Shown one piece after another: positions 52,736-61,512 of a stretch of 64,000 nt of DNA. The translations under genes were made by a program, and so were the position numbers. A model generated the notes under the pieces. The model saw only the letters and a list, made by a program, of their open reading frames with translations. It was not told where the DNA came from and searched no databases. The DNA lies in the NCBI GenBank assembly GCA_013036995.1, contig JAAOXG010000041.1:62001-126000 (forward strand), written 5' to 3'. The stretch is from Lacrimispora defluvii. Lineage in GTDB: Bacteria > Bacillota > Clostridia > Lachnospirales > Lachnospiraceae. Position 1 is the first letter of the stretch. Every line of letters begins with the position of its first letter.

Positions 52736-54073
52736 TCAATACTTGTATAAGTATTCTTCCACTTCCCAGTCCGTTACCTGCGCACGGAACATACGCCATT
52801 CAGCTTCCTTTGCCTCCAGGTATTTGGTGTAAATGTGCTCACCCAGCACTTCCTTCATAAACTCATCCTTACGGAACATTTCGATGGCCTCTCCCAGTGT
52901 TTCCGGAAGCTGCTCGATTCCTTTTGAAGCCATCTCCTCCACCGACATGGAATAACCATTGCAGTCCACGCTTTCCGGCGGAGTCATCTTCTTTTCTATT
53001 CCGTCAAGACCTGCCGCGAGACAGGCTGCAAGTGCCAGATAGGGATTTACCGCAGAATCCGGACTGCGCAGCTCGATACGTGTACTTTCCCCTCTTGCGC
53101 AGGGTATCTTAATCAAAGAGCTTCGGTTAGAGCGGGCAGACCATGCCACATAAACCGGAGCATCATATCCGGGTACAAGACGTTTGTAGGAATTGACAAG
53201 GGGATTGGTTAAAATTGTCATTCCCTGCATATGGTGAAGAATTCCTGCCATAAACTGGTAAGCCGTCTGGCTTAATCCCAGCTCATCTTCCGGATCCTCA
53301 AACAAATTCTTACCTGATAAATCAGATAGGGACATATTAATGTGCATTCCCGAACCATTGACACCAGCTTTGGGTTTTGGCATAAAGGTAGCATGAAGAC
53401 CGTGGCGCTTTGCAATCGTCTTAACAGCCATCTTAAATGTCATGATGTTATCAGCTGTCACCATACCTTCTGCATACTGAAAGTCTATCTCATGCTGACC
53501 TGGGGCGATCTCGTGGTGGGATGCCTCGATCATAAAGCCCATCTCTTCCAGAGTGAGGATCATGTCTCTGCGGACATTCTCCGCCTGGTCAATGGGAGCC
53601 ACATCAAAATAGCCTGCCATTTCATGGGTATCTGTAGTGGGCTGCCCTTCCTCATCCATGTGAAAAAGAAAAAATTCGCATTCCGGGCCTGCATGAAATA
53701 CAAACCCCATATCACTTGCCTTTTTTAATACCTTTTTCATAACAAACCGGGGATCTCCTTCAAAAGGAGTCTGGTCCGGGCAGTGTACATCGCACATCAG
53801 CCTTGCAACCTTCCCCTGCTGGGGACGCCATGGGAATATCTCAAAGGTATCCAGATCCGGATAGAGATACATATCAGATTCTTCACTTCTTACAAACCCC
53901 TCTATGGAAGAACCATCAAACATACAGCGGTTATCCAGGGCTTTTCCCAGCATATTCTTTGTGATTGCAACGTTTTTTAACATGCCGAATATATCCGTAA
54001 ACTGAAGACGGATAAATTCCACATCTTCTTCTTCCACAATGCGGAAAATATCTTCTTTGCTGTACTTGCTCAT
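52736..54073 (-). CDS. glnA: Glutamine synthetase, type I
   Basis: 445 aa from the ATG at 54073 with AAGGAGAG nine bases upstream. [10 protein letters not shown] at the front, metal and nucleotide segments [10 protein letters not shown] and [24 protein letters not shown], and [11 protein letters not shown]. The length and lack of the adenylylation-site tyrosine loop of E. coli are consistent with a GSI-alpha enzyme, controlled by feedback and gene expression. The leader carries two terminator-like hairpins, with an ANTAR gene next door. Confidence 0.95.
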   Translation of the reverse strand: MSKYSKEDIFRIVEEEDVEFIRLQFTDIFGMLKNVAITKNMLGKALDNRCMFDGSSIEGFVRSEESDMYLYPDLDTFEIFPWRPQQGKVARLMCDVHCPDQTPFEGDPRFVMKKVLKKASDMGFVFHAGPECEFFLFHMDEEGQPTTDTHEMAGYFDVAPIDQAENVRRDMILTLEEMGFMIEASHHEIAPGQHEIDFQYAEGMVTADNIMTFKMAVKTIAKRHGLHATFMPKPKAGVNGSGMHINMSLSDLSGKNLFEDPEDELGLSQTAYQFMAGILHHMQGMTILTNPLVNSYKRLVPGYDAPVYVAWSARSNRSSLIKIPCARGESTRIELRSPDSAVNPYLALAACLAAGLDGIEKKMTPPESVDCNGYSMSVEEMASKGIEQLPETLGEAIEMFRKDEFMKEVLGEHIYTKYLEAKEAEWRMFRAQVTDWEVEEYLYKY

Positions 54074-54102
54074 AAAACACTCTCCTTTTCTCATGATTGA
54101 AT

Positions 54103-54129
54103 AAAGAGCCCCGCCTTTTGGGACTCTTT
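54103..54129 (-). promoter_or_regulatory. Second hairpin in the glnA leader
   Basis: AAAGAGTCCC pairs with GGGGCTCTTT (one T-G pair) around a seven-base loop, 30 bases before the start codon, with TTTATT after it. A weak terminator or a structure that covers the ribosome site. Confidence 0.6.
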
Positions 54130-54201
54130 GCCACTTATGCGATCCTTGCAAAGCGTCTCTGCTCTATGGGGAACGAGGTTCCTGAAAACAATAATACCTG
54201 G

Positions 54202-54254
54202 AAAAAGGGTGGGCAAACACAGCCTCACTTCATGGACCATCTTCGCACCACCCC
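54202..54254 (-). terminator. Attenuator-like terminator at the start of the glnA leader
   Basis: GGGGTGG and CCACCC close a hairpin followed by TTTTT, some 10 nt from the expected transcription start. It would end transcripts before glnA unless something keeps RNA polymerase going. Confidence 0.6.
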
Positions 54255-54267
54255 GTCATATGTGTAA

Positions 54268-54296
54268 AATATAACAGCTGGAAAAAAATTTGTCAA
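54268..54296 (-). promoter_or_regulatory. Promoter of glnA
   Basis: TTGACA (54296-54291), 17-base spacer, TATATT (54273-54268) on the minus strand. Its -35 overlaps the stop codon of the P-type ATPase gene. Confidence 0.85.
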
Positions 54297-56170
54297 TGTG
54301 TTTTTTCATTCCTGTTTTGATACCGGAGTGCCCGGACTGCATTTAATATAGCAAGCACAGAAACGCCTACATCCCCGAAAACAGCGGCCCACATGGTTGC
54401 AATTCCCGCTGCTGAAAGGATCAGAATCAGCACCTTCACACCAATGGCAAAAATAATATTCTGCTTTACAATTCCCACTGTTTTTCTGGCAATCAGGATT
54501 GTATCAACCAGTTTCGTAAGCTCATCGGTCATAATTACCACGTCTGCCGCTTCCACGGCTGCATCAGAGCCAATCTGGCCCATGGCAATTCCTACATCAG
54601 CACAGGCAAGAACCGGTGCATCGTTGATTCCGTCTCCAACAAATGCAAGTGCTGCATCCTTATGCTTCTTTGACAGTAGCTCTTCCACCTTGCCTACTTT
54701 ATCTCCGGGAAGAAGACCTCCATGAACCTCATCAAGTCCAAGCTTTTCCCCCACCAGTTTTCCTACCTCAGGTTTGTCGCCGGTAAGCATCACTAATTTT
54801 TTCACTCCAGCTGTTCTTAAGCCCTTTAAAGCTTCCGGAACATCCTCCCTGATGGTATCTGAAATCGTTACACTGCCCAGATACGTGTTCTTATCTGCTA
54901 TATAAAGCGTTGTTCCTGCCATGGAATCTGCTGCATTTACAGCAATCCCCTGTCTTTCCATAAGTCTGGCATTCCCAATATAAAGCTCTCTTTCCTTATT
55001 CTGTGTATAAACGCTTGTTTTTACTCCAAATCCTGCAATTTCTTCCGCACCGCCTACCATGGACGGATCAAGTGCTTTCCCGTAAGCTTCTTTTACCGAA
55101 TGGGCAATTGGGTGATTGGAATGAAATTCACCATAGGCAGCAAGCTCTAAGAGCTCCTCTTTTGTTCCTGCAAGCGGATCCACACTGGTAACCTGGAATT
55201 TTCCGGTTGTTAACGTTCCTGTTTTATCAAAAACCACCGTATCCAGATTTGCCATGGCTTCCAGATAGTTGCTCCCCTTTAACAGAATTCCCTGGCCAGA
55301 GGCCGCTCCAAGTCCTCCAAAAAAGCTTAATGGAACGGATATTACCAGTGCACAGGGACAGGAAACAACTAAAAAGCTGCAGGCACGGTAAATCCAGGTT
55401 CCCCAGTCACCGGTGAATAAAGGCGGAATAACTCCAAGCATTAAGGCAAGCACTACGACAACAGGCGTATAGACTCTTGCAAATCTTGTGATAAAGTTTT
55501 CTGCTCTGGCCTTTCTCGAACTGGCATTCTCCACCAGTTCCAGGATCTTGGCAACTGTGGAATCATCAAAAAGTCTGGTAACGCGAACCTCCAAAACGCC
55601 ACTTAAATTAATGGAACCGCTTATAACCGGATCATTCTCTTTGATCTCCACAGGCATGGATTCCCCGGTTAATGCTTTGGTATCAAGACTGCTGCTTCCT
55701 TTTACCACAACTCCGTCAAGCGGCACTTTTTCTCCTGGCTTTACTACGATAATATCGTCAACTTCCACTTCATAGGGATCTACCTTCTCCTCCGCTCCAT
55801 CACGAAGCAGATTGGCATATTCCGGATTAATGTCCATAAGATCTGTTATGGATTTTCTTGACCTGTTTACTGCATAATCGTTAAACAGCTCGCCGATCTG
55901 ATAAAACAACATAACGCCCACTGCTTCTTCCAGAGCTCCGATTCCGATAGCTCCAAAGGTTGCCACTGACATTAAAAAGTTTTCATCAAAGAACTGACCA
56001 TTCTTTATATTTCTTACTGCTCTTAAGGGGATATCATAGCCTGCAGCCAGGTAAGAGATAATAAATAATATCCAATACCAGAAAACTTTTCCTTCAGCCG
56101 CCATGGCAAGCCCAAAGAATACGGCACTTATGACCAGTCTGATTCCCATGATTTTCTGTTTCTTTGTCAT
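54293..56170 (-). CDS. Cd2+/Zn2+/Pb2+-type heavy-metal P1B-ATPase without HMA domain
   Basis: 625 aa. Eight membrane helices; metal site SCPCALVISVP (near 268), phosphorylation DKTGTLTTG (near 311), TGES in the actuator, HP-locus SNHPIAHS and hinge GDGINDAP. The CPC with downstream helices fits Zn/Cd exporters (ZntA/CadA) and not copper pumps. The usual N-terminal HMA domain is missing and is encoded separately 15 bases upstream. Pumps metal from the cytosol. Confidence 0.9.
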   Translation of the reverse strand: MTKKQKIMGIRLVISAVFFGLAMAAEGKVFWYWILFIISYLAAGYDIPLRAVRNIKNGQFFDENFLMSVATFGAIGIGALEEAVGVMLFYQIGELFNDYAVNRSRKSITDLMDINPEYANLLRDGAEEKVDPYEVEVDDIIVVKPGEKVPLDGVVVKGSSSLDTKALTGESMPVEIKENDPVISGSINLSGVLEVRVTRLFDDSTVAKILELVENASSRKARAENFITRFARVYTPVVVVLALMLGVIPPLFTGDWGTWIYRACSFLVVSCPCALVISVPLSFFGGLGAASGQGILLKGSNYLEAMANLDTVVFDKTGTLTTGKFQVTSVDPLAGTKEELLELAAYGEFHSNHPIAHSVKEAYGKALDPSMVGGAEEIAGFGVKTSVYTQNKERELYIGNARLMERQGIAVNAADSMAGTTLYIADKNTYLGSVTISDTIREDVPEALKGLRTAGVKKLVMLTGDKPEVGKLVGEKLGLDEVHGGLLPGDKVGKVEELLSKKHKDAALAFVGDGINDAPVLACADVGIAMGQIGSDAAVEAADVVIMTDELTKLVDTILIARKTVGIVKQNIIFAIGVKVLILILSAAGIATMWAAVFGDVGVSVLAILNAVRALRYQNRNEKTH

Positions 56171-56185
56171 AACTGCTCCTTTTGC

Positions 56186-56410
56186 TTACCGAAGAACTTT
56201 AAATTCTGCTTCCGGTTCAATCTTATAGGCTGTTTTTCTGGCTGCTTCCATAATCTCATCCACTTTTTCTTCTGAAACTTCCATGGTTAATCTCTGTGTC
56301 ATAAAGCTTAAGGATGCGCTTTCCACACCATTTAATTTTTTAACCTCTTCTTCAATTTTAGCTGCACAGTTTGCACAGCAAAGGCCCTCTAATTTCACTA
56401 TTTTTTTCAT
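56186..56410 (-). CDS. Free-standing heavy-metal-associated (HMA) domain protein
   Basis: 74 aa ferredoxin-like fold with the CxxC metal site at Cys12-Cys15 (LEGLCCANCAAKIEEE; an extra Cys11 adjoins). TAYKIEPEAEF ends the domain. Equivalent to the N-terminal domain of ZntA/CadA, here a separate small chaperone for the ATPase encoded 15 bases downstream. AGGAGAAGAGG precedes the ATG. Confidence 0.88.
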   Translation of the reverse strand: MKKIVKLEGLCCANCAAKIEEEVKKLNGVESASLSFMTQRLTMEVSEEKVDEIMEAARKTAYKIEPEAEFKVLR

Positions 56411-56449
56411 CTTTCCTCTTCTCCTTTTCTCTCTATTTGATGTGAATCC

Positions 56450-56830
56450 TTATTCGTTTATATGCTCCATTCCCTGAGCCAGAATGGTTTGTATATGACT
56501 ATCCGCCAGAGAATAAAAAACGGTCTTTCCTTCTCTTTTAAATTTCACCAGGCGCATCTGCTTTAACACACGAAGCTGATGGGAAATAGCCGACTGCCCC
56601 ATCGAAAGCAGATTGGCAATGTCACAGACACACATCTGGGACTGGCTGAGCACATAAAGAATTCTGATTCTCGTTGGATCGCCAAAAATTTTAAAAAAAT
56701 CTGCAAGATCCATGAGCTGCTGCTCTTTTGGCATCGCTTTTAATACCTGATTTACAACATTCTCATGAACACAGATATAATCACACTGATCGATATCTCC
56801 ATCACCAATGTTTTTCACTTCTTCTGCCAT
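56450..56830 (-). CDS. ArsR/SmtB-family metal-responsive repressor (CadC-like)
   Basis: 126 aa winged helix. The sensor motif MCVCD (Cys67, Cys69) on the first HTH helix, plus Cys16 and Cys20 in the N-terminal arm, gives the four-Cys site of CadC for Cd/Pb/Zn. The recognition helix is GQSAISHQLRVLKQMRLV. GTAAGGAGG precedes the ATG. It is the first gene of the efflux operon and its operator overlaps the promoter. Confidence 0.92.
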   Translation of the reverse strand: MAEEVKNIGDGDIDQCDYICVHENVVNQVLKAMPKEQQLMDLADFFKIFGDPTRIRILYVLSQSQMCVCDIANLLSMGQSAISHQLRVLKQMRLVKFKREGKTVFYSLADSHIQTILAQGMEHINE

Positions 56831-56845
56831 CTGATACCTCCTTAC

Positions 56846-56881
56846 ATATTAATATGTGAATAACTGTTCATATGTTAATAT
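56846..56881. promoter_or_regulatory. ArsR/SmtB-type operator over the metal operon promoter
   Basis: An inverted repeat with 15-bp arms (56846-56860 and 56867-56881; two mismatched positions that still pair G-T) and a TAACTG centre. The core TGAA-N6-TTCA fits the SmtB/CadC operator. The minus-strand promoter TTGACA (56905-56900), 16 bases, TAATAT (56883-56878) has its -10 over one end. Confidence 0.82.
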
Positions 56882-56923
56882 TATCATTATTTAATAATTT
56901 GTCAAGTACCTTTTGCCAGGGTA

Positions 56924-56952
56924 TTGACACTTTTTTCCTGTGATGATAGACT
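56924..56952 (+). promoter_or_regulatory. Promoter of the ABC-2 exporter operon
   Basis: TTGACA, 17-base spacer, TAGACT on the plus strand, about 240 bases before the start codon at 57192. Confidence 0.7.
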
Positions 56953-57013
56953 ATAAGTCCTTTTCCATATCTAAACTCACATCTTAATTCAGGAAAAGAG
57001 AATATTGATACCA

Positions 57014-57074
57014 CGGTAGAGTCCCCGGAATGAAATCCGGAGAGTTGTGCTGGCTGTTTCGCCTGCACTGACCG
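57014..57074 (+). ncRNA. Candidate structured leader RNA, three-way junction
   Basis: Closing helix P1 CGGT (57014-57017) with ACCG (57071-57074); P2 CCGGA/TCCGG with loop ATGAAA; P3 GTGC-T-GGC/GCC-T-GCAC with loop TGTTTC. Junction strands repeat AGAGT twice (57018-57022 and 57041-57045). Sits in the 5' leader of the ABC exporter operon, with further hairpin-forming sequence between it and the start codon. I could not match it to a known riboswitch class. Confidence 0.5.
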
Positions 57075-57191
57075 CTTGGAAAGATATTAGAACGTTCTGA
57101 CCAGTTATGACAGACCTCTTCCCTTTTACGGCAGGAGCTGTCCGCTGCAGGAATGAACCGTTCACAAATATTACTACCAGGAGGAATTTTT

Positions 57192-57992
57192 ATGATTCAA
57201 GTGGAACACATGAACAAGACGTTCAAAGTCACAAGAAGAAGTGCCGGATTTTCCAATGCGGTAAAGGCGCTTTTTCACAAGGAGACCGACACGGTCCATG
57301 CTCTGTCCGATATTTCCTTTTCCATCGGAGACGGAGAGATGGTAGGCTATATTGGCCCCAACGGTGCCGGAAAAAGCTCCACCATTAAAATTTTAAGCGG
57401 CATTTTAACTCCGGATAATGGGACGTGCCTGATTAACGGCCGGATTCCATGGAAGGACAGAAGGGAACATGTAAAGGACATCGGCGTTGTATTCGGTCAG
57501 CGCACCCAGCTTTGGTGGGATGTTCCTGTAATTGATTCCTTTGAACTGCTCCGCGACATCTACGAGATCCCCAGTCACCAATACTTAACTACATTAGAAG
57601 AACTCACGGAACTTCTTGCACTGGAAGAGATTATTAAAACTCCTGCAAGACAGCTTTCTCTGGGTCAGCGCATGCGCTGCGAAATCGCGGCCTCTCTTCT
57701 CCATACCCCAAAAATCCTTTTTCTTGATGAACCCACCATTGGACTGGATGCCGTATCAAAGCTGGCAGTCCGGGATTTTATCAGAAAGCTGAACCGGATC
57801 CACAAAACTACAGTTCTTCTTACCACTCATGACATGCAGGATATTGATGCACTTGCAGACAGGGTTCTGCTGATCGGGAAAGGCCGGCTTTTATTGGACG
57901 GAACTCTTTCTGATTTAAAATCCCGTTGTGAGCCCCCATGCGCCACCCTGGATGAGATTATAGCCTCCCTTTACCGGGAATTTCAGATTTAG
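57192..57992 (+). CDS. ABC-2-type exporter ATPase
   Basis: 266 aa from the ATG at 57192 after CCAGGAGGA. Walker A GPNGAGKSS (55-63), Q-loop GQRTQLWWD, signature LSLGQRMR, Walker B ILFLDEPTIGLD and H-loop TTHDMQDID. COG4586-type proteins with this N-terminal extension (TRRSAGFSNAVKALF) form ABC-2 exporters with the two membrane proteins encoded next. Substrate unknown. Confidence 0.9.
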   Translation: MIQVEHMNKTFKVTRRSAGFSNAVKALFHKETDTVHALSDISFSIGDGEMVGYIGPNGAGKSSTIKILSGILTPDNGTCLINGRIPWKDRREHVKDIGVVFGQRTQLWWDVPVIDSFELLRDIYEIPSHQYLTTLEELTELLALEEIIKTPARQLSLGQRMRCEIAASLLHTPKILFLDEPTIGLDAVSKLAVRDFIRKLNRIHKTTVLLTTHDMQDIDALADRVLLIGKGRLLLDGTLSDLKSRCEPPCATLDEIIASLYREFQI

Positions 57993-58003
57993 GAGGGGGC
58001 AAG

Positions 58004-58807
58004 ATGAAAAAATACTGGTCTTTTTTCCGCATTCGTTTTATCCGGGGATTGCAATACCGTACTGCCGCCCTTTCCGGAATGGTGACACAATTTGTATGGG
58101 GATCCATGGAGATCCTTTTATTCCGGGCGTTCTACCAGGCTTCCCCCGAAAGCTTCCCCATGACCTTTGAAGCGCTGTCCACTTATGTGTGGCTCCAGCA
58201 GGCATTTCTGGCTCTTTATATGGTCTGGTTCTGGGAATCAGAGCTTTTCAATTCCGTTGCAACCGGAGATGTGGCCTATGAATTATGCAGGCCGGTACGC
58301 CTTTATGATATGTGGTTTGTCAGAGGTCTGGCAGTCCGGCTTTCCAAAGCAGTGCTGCGCTGTATGCCCATCCTGATATTTTCCTGGTTTCTTCCTGCTC
58401 CCTACGGACTTACGCTGCCAGGAGATGTGAAAATCTGGGCAATTACAATTTTGTCCATGACACTGGGACTGCTTCTCATTGTGGCTTTTAACATGATTAT
58501 TTATATGTCCGTGTTTTACACCGTTTCTCCACAGGGGATTAAACTGTTTGTTTCCTCTTTAGCGGATTTATTAAGCGGTTCCGTTATACCGATTCCTTTT
58601 CTTCCCGACCATGTCCGGACGATTGTGGAATTTCTTCCCTTTGCCTCTGCGCAGAATGTTCCATTCCGGATCTTTGCCGGAGATATTACAGGACCCGATC
58701 TTACCATCAGCATCTTAAAACAGACATTCTGGCTGTTTGCTTTTATACTCATCGGACGGTATCTGGAAAAGCGGGCATTAAAACGGGTTGTCATACAGGG
58801 CGGTTGA
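58004..58807 (+). CDS. ABC-2-type permease (first half)
   Basis: 267 aa, six membrane helices. FRIRFIRGLQYRTAALSGM at the start and GDVAYELCRPVRLYDMWF in the middle match the COG4587 group. Eleven bases after the ATPase gene with AGGAGGGGG upstream. Forms a heterodimeric channel with the next gene. Confidence 0.88.
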   Translation: MKKYWSFFRIRFIRGLQYRTAALSGMVTQFVWGSMEILLFRAFYQASPESFPMTFEALSTYVWLQQAFLALYMVWFWESELFNSVATGDVAYELCRPVRLYDMWFVRGLAVRLSKAVLRCMPILIFSWFLPAPYGLTLPGDVKIWAITILSMTLGLLLIVAFNMIIYMSVFYTVSPQGIKLFVSSLADLLSGSVIPIPFLPDHVRTIVEFLPFASAQNVPFRIFAGDITGPDLTISILKQTFWLFAFILIGRYLEKRALKRVVIQGG

Positions 58808-58819
58808 AAGGAGAATACC

Positions 58820-59605
58820 ATGAATTCAGTCAGGCTTTACGTTAATTTTTTTCTCATGCATCTAAAAAGCATGATGCAGCACAAAGTTTCATTTCTTATG
58901 ACTTTAATCGGGCAGTTTTTAATCTCCTTTAATGTCTTTTTAGGAGTCTATTTTATGATGACCCGCTTCCACCAGGTGAACGGATTTTCTTACAGCGAAG
59001 TGCTTTTGTGTTTTTCCATTACTCTTATGGCTTTTACACTGGCGGAAACCGTTTTCCGAAGTCTGGATACCTTTGAAACCATAATTGGGAACGGAGAATT
59101 TGACCGTATTTTGCTCCGTCCGAAAAACAGCCTGTTTCTGGTTCTATGCAGCAAGGTGGACTTAACCAGATTTGGACGGCTTATTCAGGCGATTGTCATG
59201 CTGGTTTATGGGATTTGCTACAGCTCCATAAACTGGACACCCCTTCGGTGCCTTCTCGTAGTACTGATGATTTTAGGAGGTGTCTGTGTTTTTGGAGCCA
59301 TTTACCTGATTTTTGCATGCTTATGCTTTTTTACTCTGGAGGGACTGGAATTTATGAATGTATTTACAGACGGAGCCAGGGAATATGGGAAATATCCCAT
59401 CGGGATTTATGGGAAAACCGTTCTTTTAATTTGTACTTACCTGGTTCCCTTTGCTCTGTTCCAGTATTATCCTTTTTTATATCTGACGGGGAAATCAGAC
59501 AACCCGTGGTACAGTCTGCTGCCGCTTTTTAGTGCCCTTTTTCTCATTCCTGCATTTCTTTTATGGAAATTCGGGTTAAGGCACTATCAGTCCACCGGCT
59601 CATGA
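58820..59605 (+). CDS. ABC-2-type permease (second half)
   Basis: 261 aa, six membrane helices. GNGEFDRILLRPKNSLFLVL is homologous to GDVAYELCRPVRLY of the partner, the COG3694 group. AAAGGAG precedes the ATG. Ends the operon at a terminator. Confidence 0.88.
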   Translation: MNSVRLYVNFFLMHLKSMMQHKVSFLMTLIGQFLISFNVFLGVYFMMTRFHQVNGFSYSEVLLCFSITLMAFTLAETVFRSLDTFETIIGNGEFDRILLRPKNSLFLVLCSKVDLTRFGRLIQAIVMLVYGICYSSINWTPLRCLLVVLMILGGVCVFGAIYLIFACLCFFTLEGLEFMNVFTDGAREYGKYPIGIYGKTVLLICTYLVPFALFQYYPFLYLTGKSDNPWYSLLPLFSALFLIPAFLLWKFGLRHYQSTGS

Positions 59606-59612
59606 TTCAATA

Positions 59613-59659
59613 AAAATGCATCCCCACGGTTTTTTCAGACCATGGGGATGCATTTTATT
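59613..59659. terminator. Bidirectional terminator after the ABC operon
   Basis: AAAATGCATCCCCACGG pairs with CCATGGGGATGCATTTT, with U-tracts on both strands. Confidence 0.92.
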
Positions 59660-59678
59660 ATCCCATTATTTGATTGCA

Positions 59679-60074
59679 TTAATGTCCGCAGCTCTCTCCG
59701 TGATGGTGATGACCACAATCGTGATCTTCACTTTCCTCATGATGATGGCTGCAAAGAGTATCCGGATCAAACTGAAGGCTTCCTGACAGCAGGGAATTCA
59801 CCGCCTCATCAGCATTTCCTTCCACCCCCGGATATAACTTGATTCCGGCTTCTGACAGAGCATTTCTCGCTCCTGCTCCAATCCCACCGCAAATAAGAGT
59901 TTTTACACCCAGTCTGGTCAGAAAACCTGCCAGGGCACCGTGACCGTCTCCATTGGTATCCGCAATATCCTGTGATATTACATTTTTGTCTTCCACCTCA
60001 TAGATTTTAAACTGTGTGGTTTGTCCAAAATGCTGAAATACATTTCCTCTGTCATAAGTAACCGCAATTTTCAT
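59679..60074 (-). CDS. NifX/NifB-C-like iron-molybdenum cofactor-type protein with His-rich tail
   Basis: 131 aa. The first 105 residues are the dinitrogenase-cofactor-binding fold: MKIAVTYDRGNVFQHFGQ and GGIGAGARNALSEAGIKLY. The last 25 residues are rich in His, Cys and acidic residues (CSHHHEESEDHDCGHHHH). Free-standing proteins of this kind occur in many anaerobes without nitrogenase and may bind iron-sulfur or molybdenum cofactors; the tail suggests metal storage or sensing. No nif genes in the window. Confidence 0.85.
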   Translation of the reverse strand: MKIAVTYDRGNVFQHFGQTTQFKIYEVEDKNVISQDIADTNGDGHGALAGFLTRLGVKTLICGGIGAGARNALSEAGIKLYPGVEGNADEAVNSLLSGSLQFDPDTLCSHHHEESEDHDCGHHHHGESCGH

Positions 60075-60133
60075 AGCAAGACCTCCTGTTATTTAGTAAA
60101 TGACTCACTATGGATATCATAGAATCATTTTCG

Positions 60134-61501
60134 TCATATGTCAATAACTTTTGTCCCTTTCTGTATGATTCGCCCAAACAAAGTTGTAAAAACGAATATG
60201 GATACCATTACGCTTATAAAATCTGAGATTGGTTCTGTGTAAAAAATATAATTAACTCCCAGCCATGCAGGCAGTAACACCGCCCCAAGAAGGAAAATTG
60301 TCTTTCGGAACATGGAAAGTGAAATTGCTGCTTTTGCCGCCCCCAGACCGGTGAATCCATCTACAATTACGTACTGTAGTGCCAAAGGGATTATCCCCAT
60401 GGTATAGATCTTTATCCCACTGACAGTCAGATCAACATATGCCTGATCCCGTGTGAAAATATGTACAAAGACCTGGGGAACCGTATGAGCAATCAGGAAC
60501 ATCACTGTGGTAAAACCAACTGCCAGAAGGGCAATATAGCGCTCTGCCTGTCTGATCCGCTCCGGCCTTTCTGCCCCTAAATTATAACCCAGAATGGTCT
60601 GGGTCCCTGTTGTAATACCTCCAAGAGGCATGGTTACTATTAACATAAAGCTCTGCACAATGGTCATGCAGGTAAGAAGCTTTTCTGCGCTGCCCTCACC
60701 CCCATAATGCATGATCACTGTATTTAACGAAATGATAAGCACGTTATCAAATGCAATAATGAGGAACGGGGAAAGCCCCAGTGTGAGAATTCTCTTCATC
60801 ACTTCTAAGTCATACCCCTGAAAGGTTATGCGAATGGGTGGGATTTTACCAAAAAGAAATCGAAGAACATAGATACAGGATATCACCTGGGACAGAACGG
60901 TTGCGATAGCAGCCCCTTTTACTCCCATTCCAAAAACAAAAATAAAAACAGGATCCAGGATTATATTGCTCACTGCTCCACAGACCACGGATTTCATAGC
61001 TGTCCTGGCATATCCCTGACTTACAATGAACGGATTTAACCCTGCGGAAAGCAATGCAAACACCGTTCCGGTAAGATATACGGTAAGATATTCATCTGCA
61101 TAGGGAAATACCGTCTTTCCCGCACCGAACCACATGAGAAGGTGGTCTTTCAACAGAAAGGAGACCGCTGTGATAAGAACGGAAAAAGTCAATAAGAGCA
61201 GGAAGCAGTTGGCCAGAATCTGGCTGGCAGCTCTCTGGTTTTTTTCTCCCAGACGAATGCTCATAAGGGGAGATCCTCCTGCTCCCACTAAAAAAGCAAA
61301 AGAAGAAATCAGGGTCACAATGGGACCGCAGATTCCAACTCCTGCCAGGGCGATTTCCCCGACCGCCGGGATATTTCCAATATACATACGGTCTACGATA
61401 CTATATAAAACACTGACAAACTGAGCCAGCATGGAGGGGATTGCAAGCCTCCATACCAGCCCTTTTATATGATCTGAATTTAAATCGTTTTCTTTTTTCA
61501 C
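60134..61501 (-). CDS. MATE-family multidrug/cation exporter
   Basis: 455 aa, 12 membrane helices. VLYSIVDRMYIGNIP and VGAGGSPLMSIRLGEKNQ are the family's helix 1-2 pattern, with the second-half repeat PLGGITTGTQTILGYNLGAERPERI. It expels drugs or metabolites using Na+ or H+. Eleven bases separate it from the GH25 gene, so it may be cotranscribed. Confidence 0.9.
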   Translation of the reverse strand: MKKENDLNSDHIKGLVWRLAIPSMLAQFVSVLYSIVDRMYIGNIPAVGEIALAGVGICGPIVTLISSFAFLVGAGGSPLMSIRLGEKNQRAASQILANCFLLLLTFSVLITAVSFLLKDHLLMWFGAGKTVFPYADEYLTVYLTGTVFALLSAGLNPFIVSQGYARTAMKSVVCGAVSNIILDPVFIFVFGMGVKGAAIATVLSQVISCIYVLRFLFGKIPPIRITFQGYDLEVMKRILTLGLSPFLIIAFDNVLIISLNTVIMHYGGEGSAEKLLTCMTIVQSFMLIVTMPLGGITTGTQTILGYNLGAERPERIRQAERYIALLAVGFTTVMFLIAHTVPQVFVHIFTRDQAYVDLTVSGIKIYTMGIIPLALQYVIVDGFTGLGAAKAAISLSMFRKTIFLLGAVLLPAWLGVNYIFYTEPISDFISVMVSIFVFTTLFGRIIQKGTKVIDI

Positions 61502-61512
61502 TTATAACTCCA

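Noticed and set aside
57000-57191. Purine, ykkC, THF or cyclic-di-GMP riboswitch before the ABC exporter
   Set aside because: A three-way junction is present but the conserved junction and loop sequences of those classes are absent.
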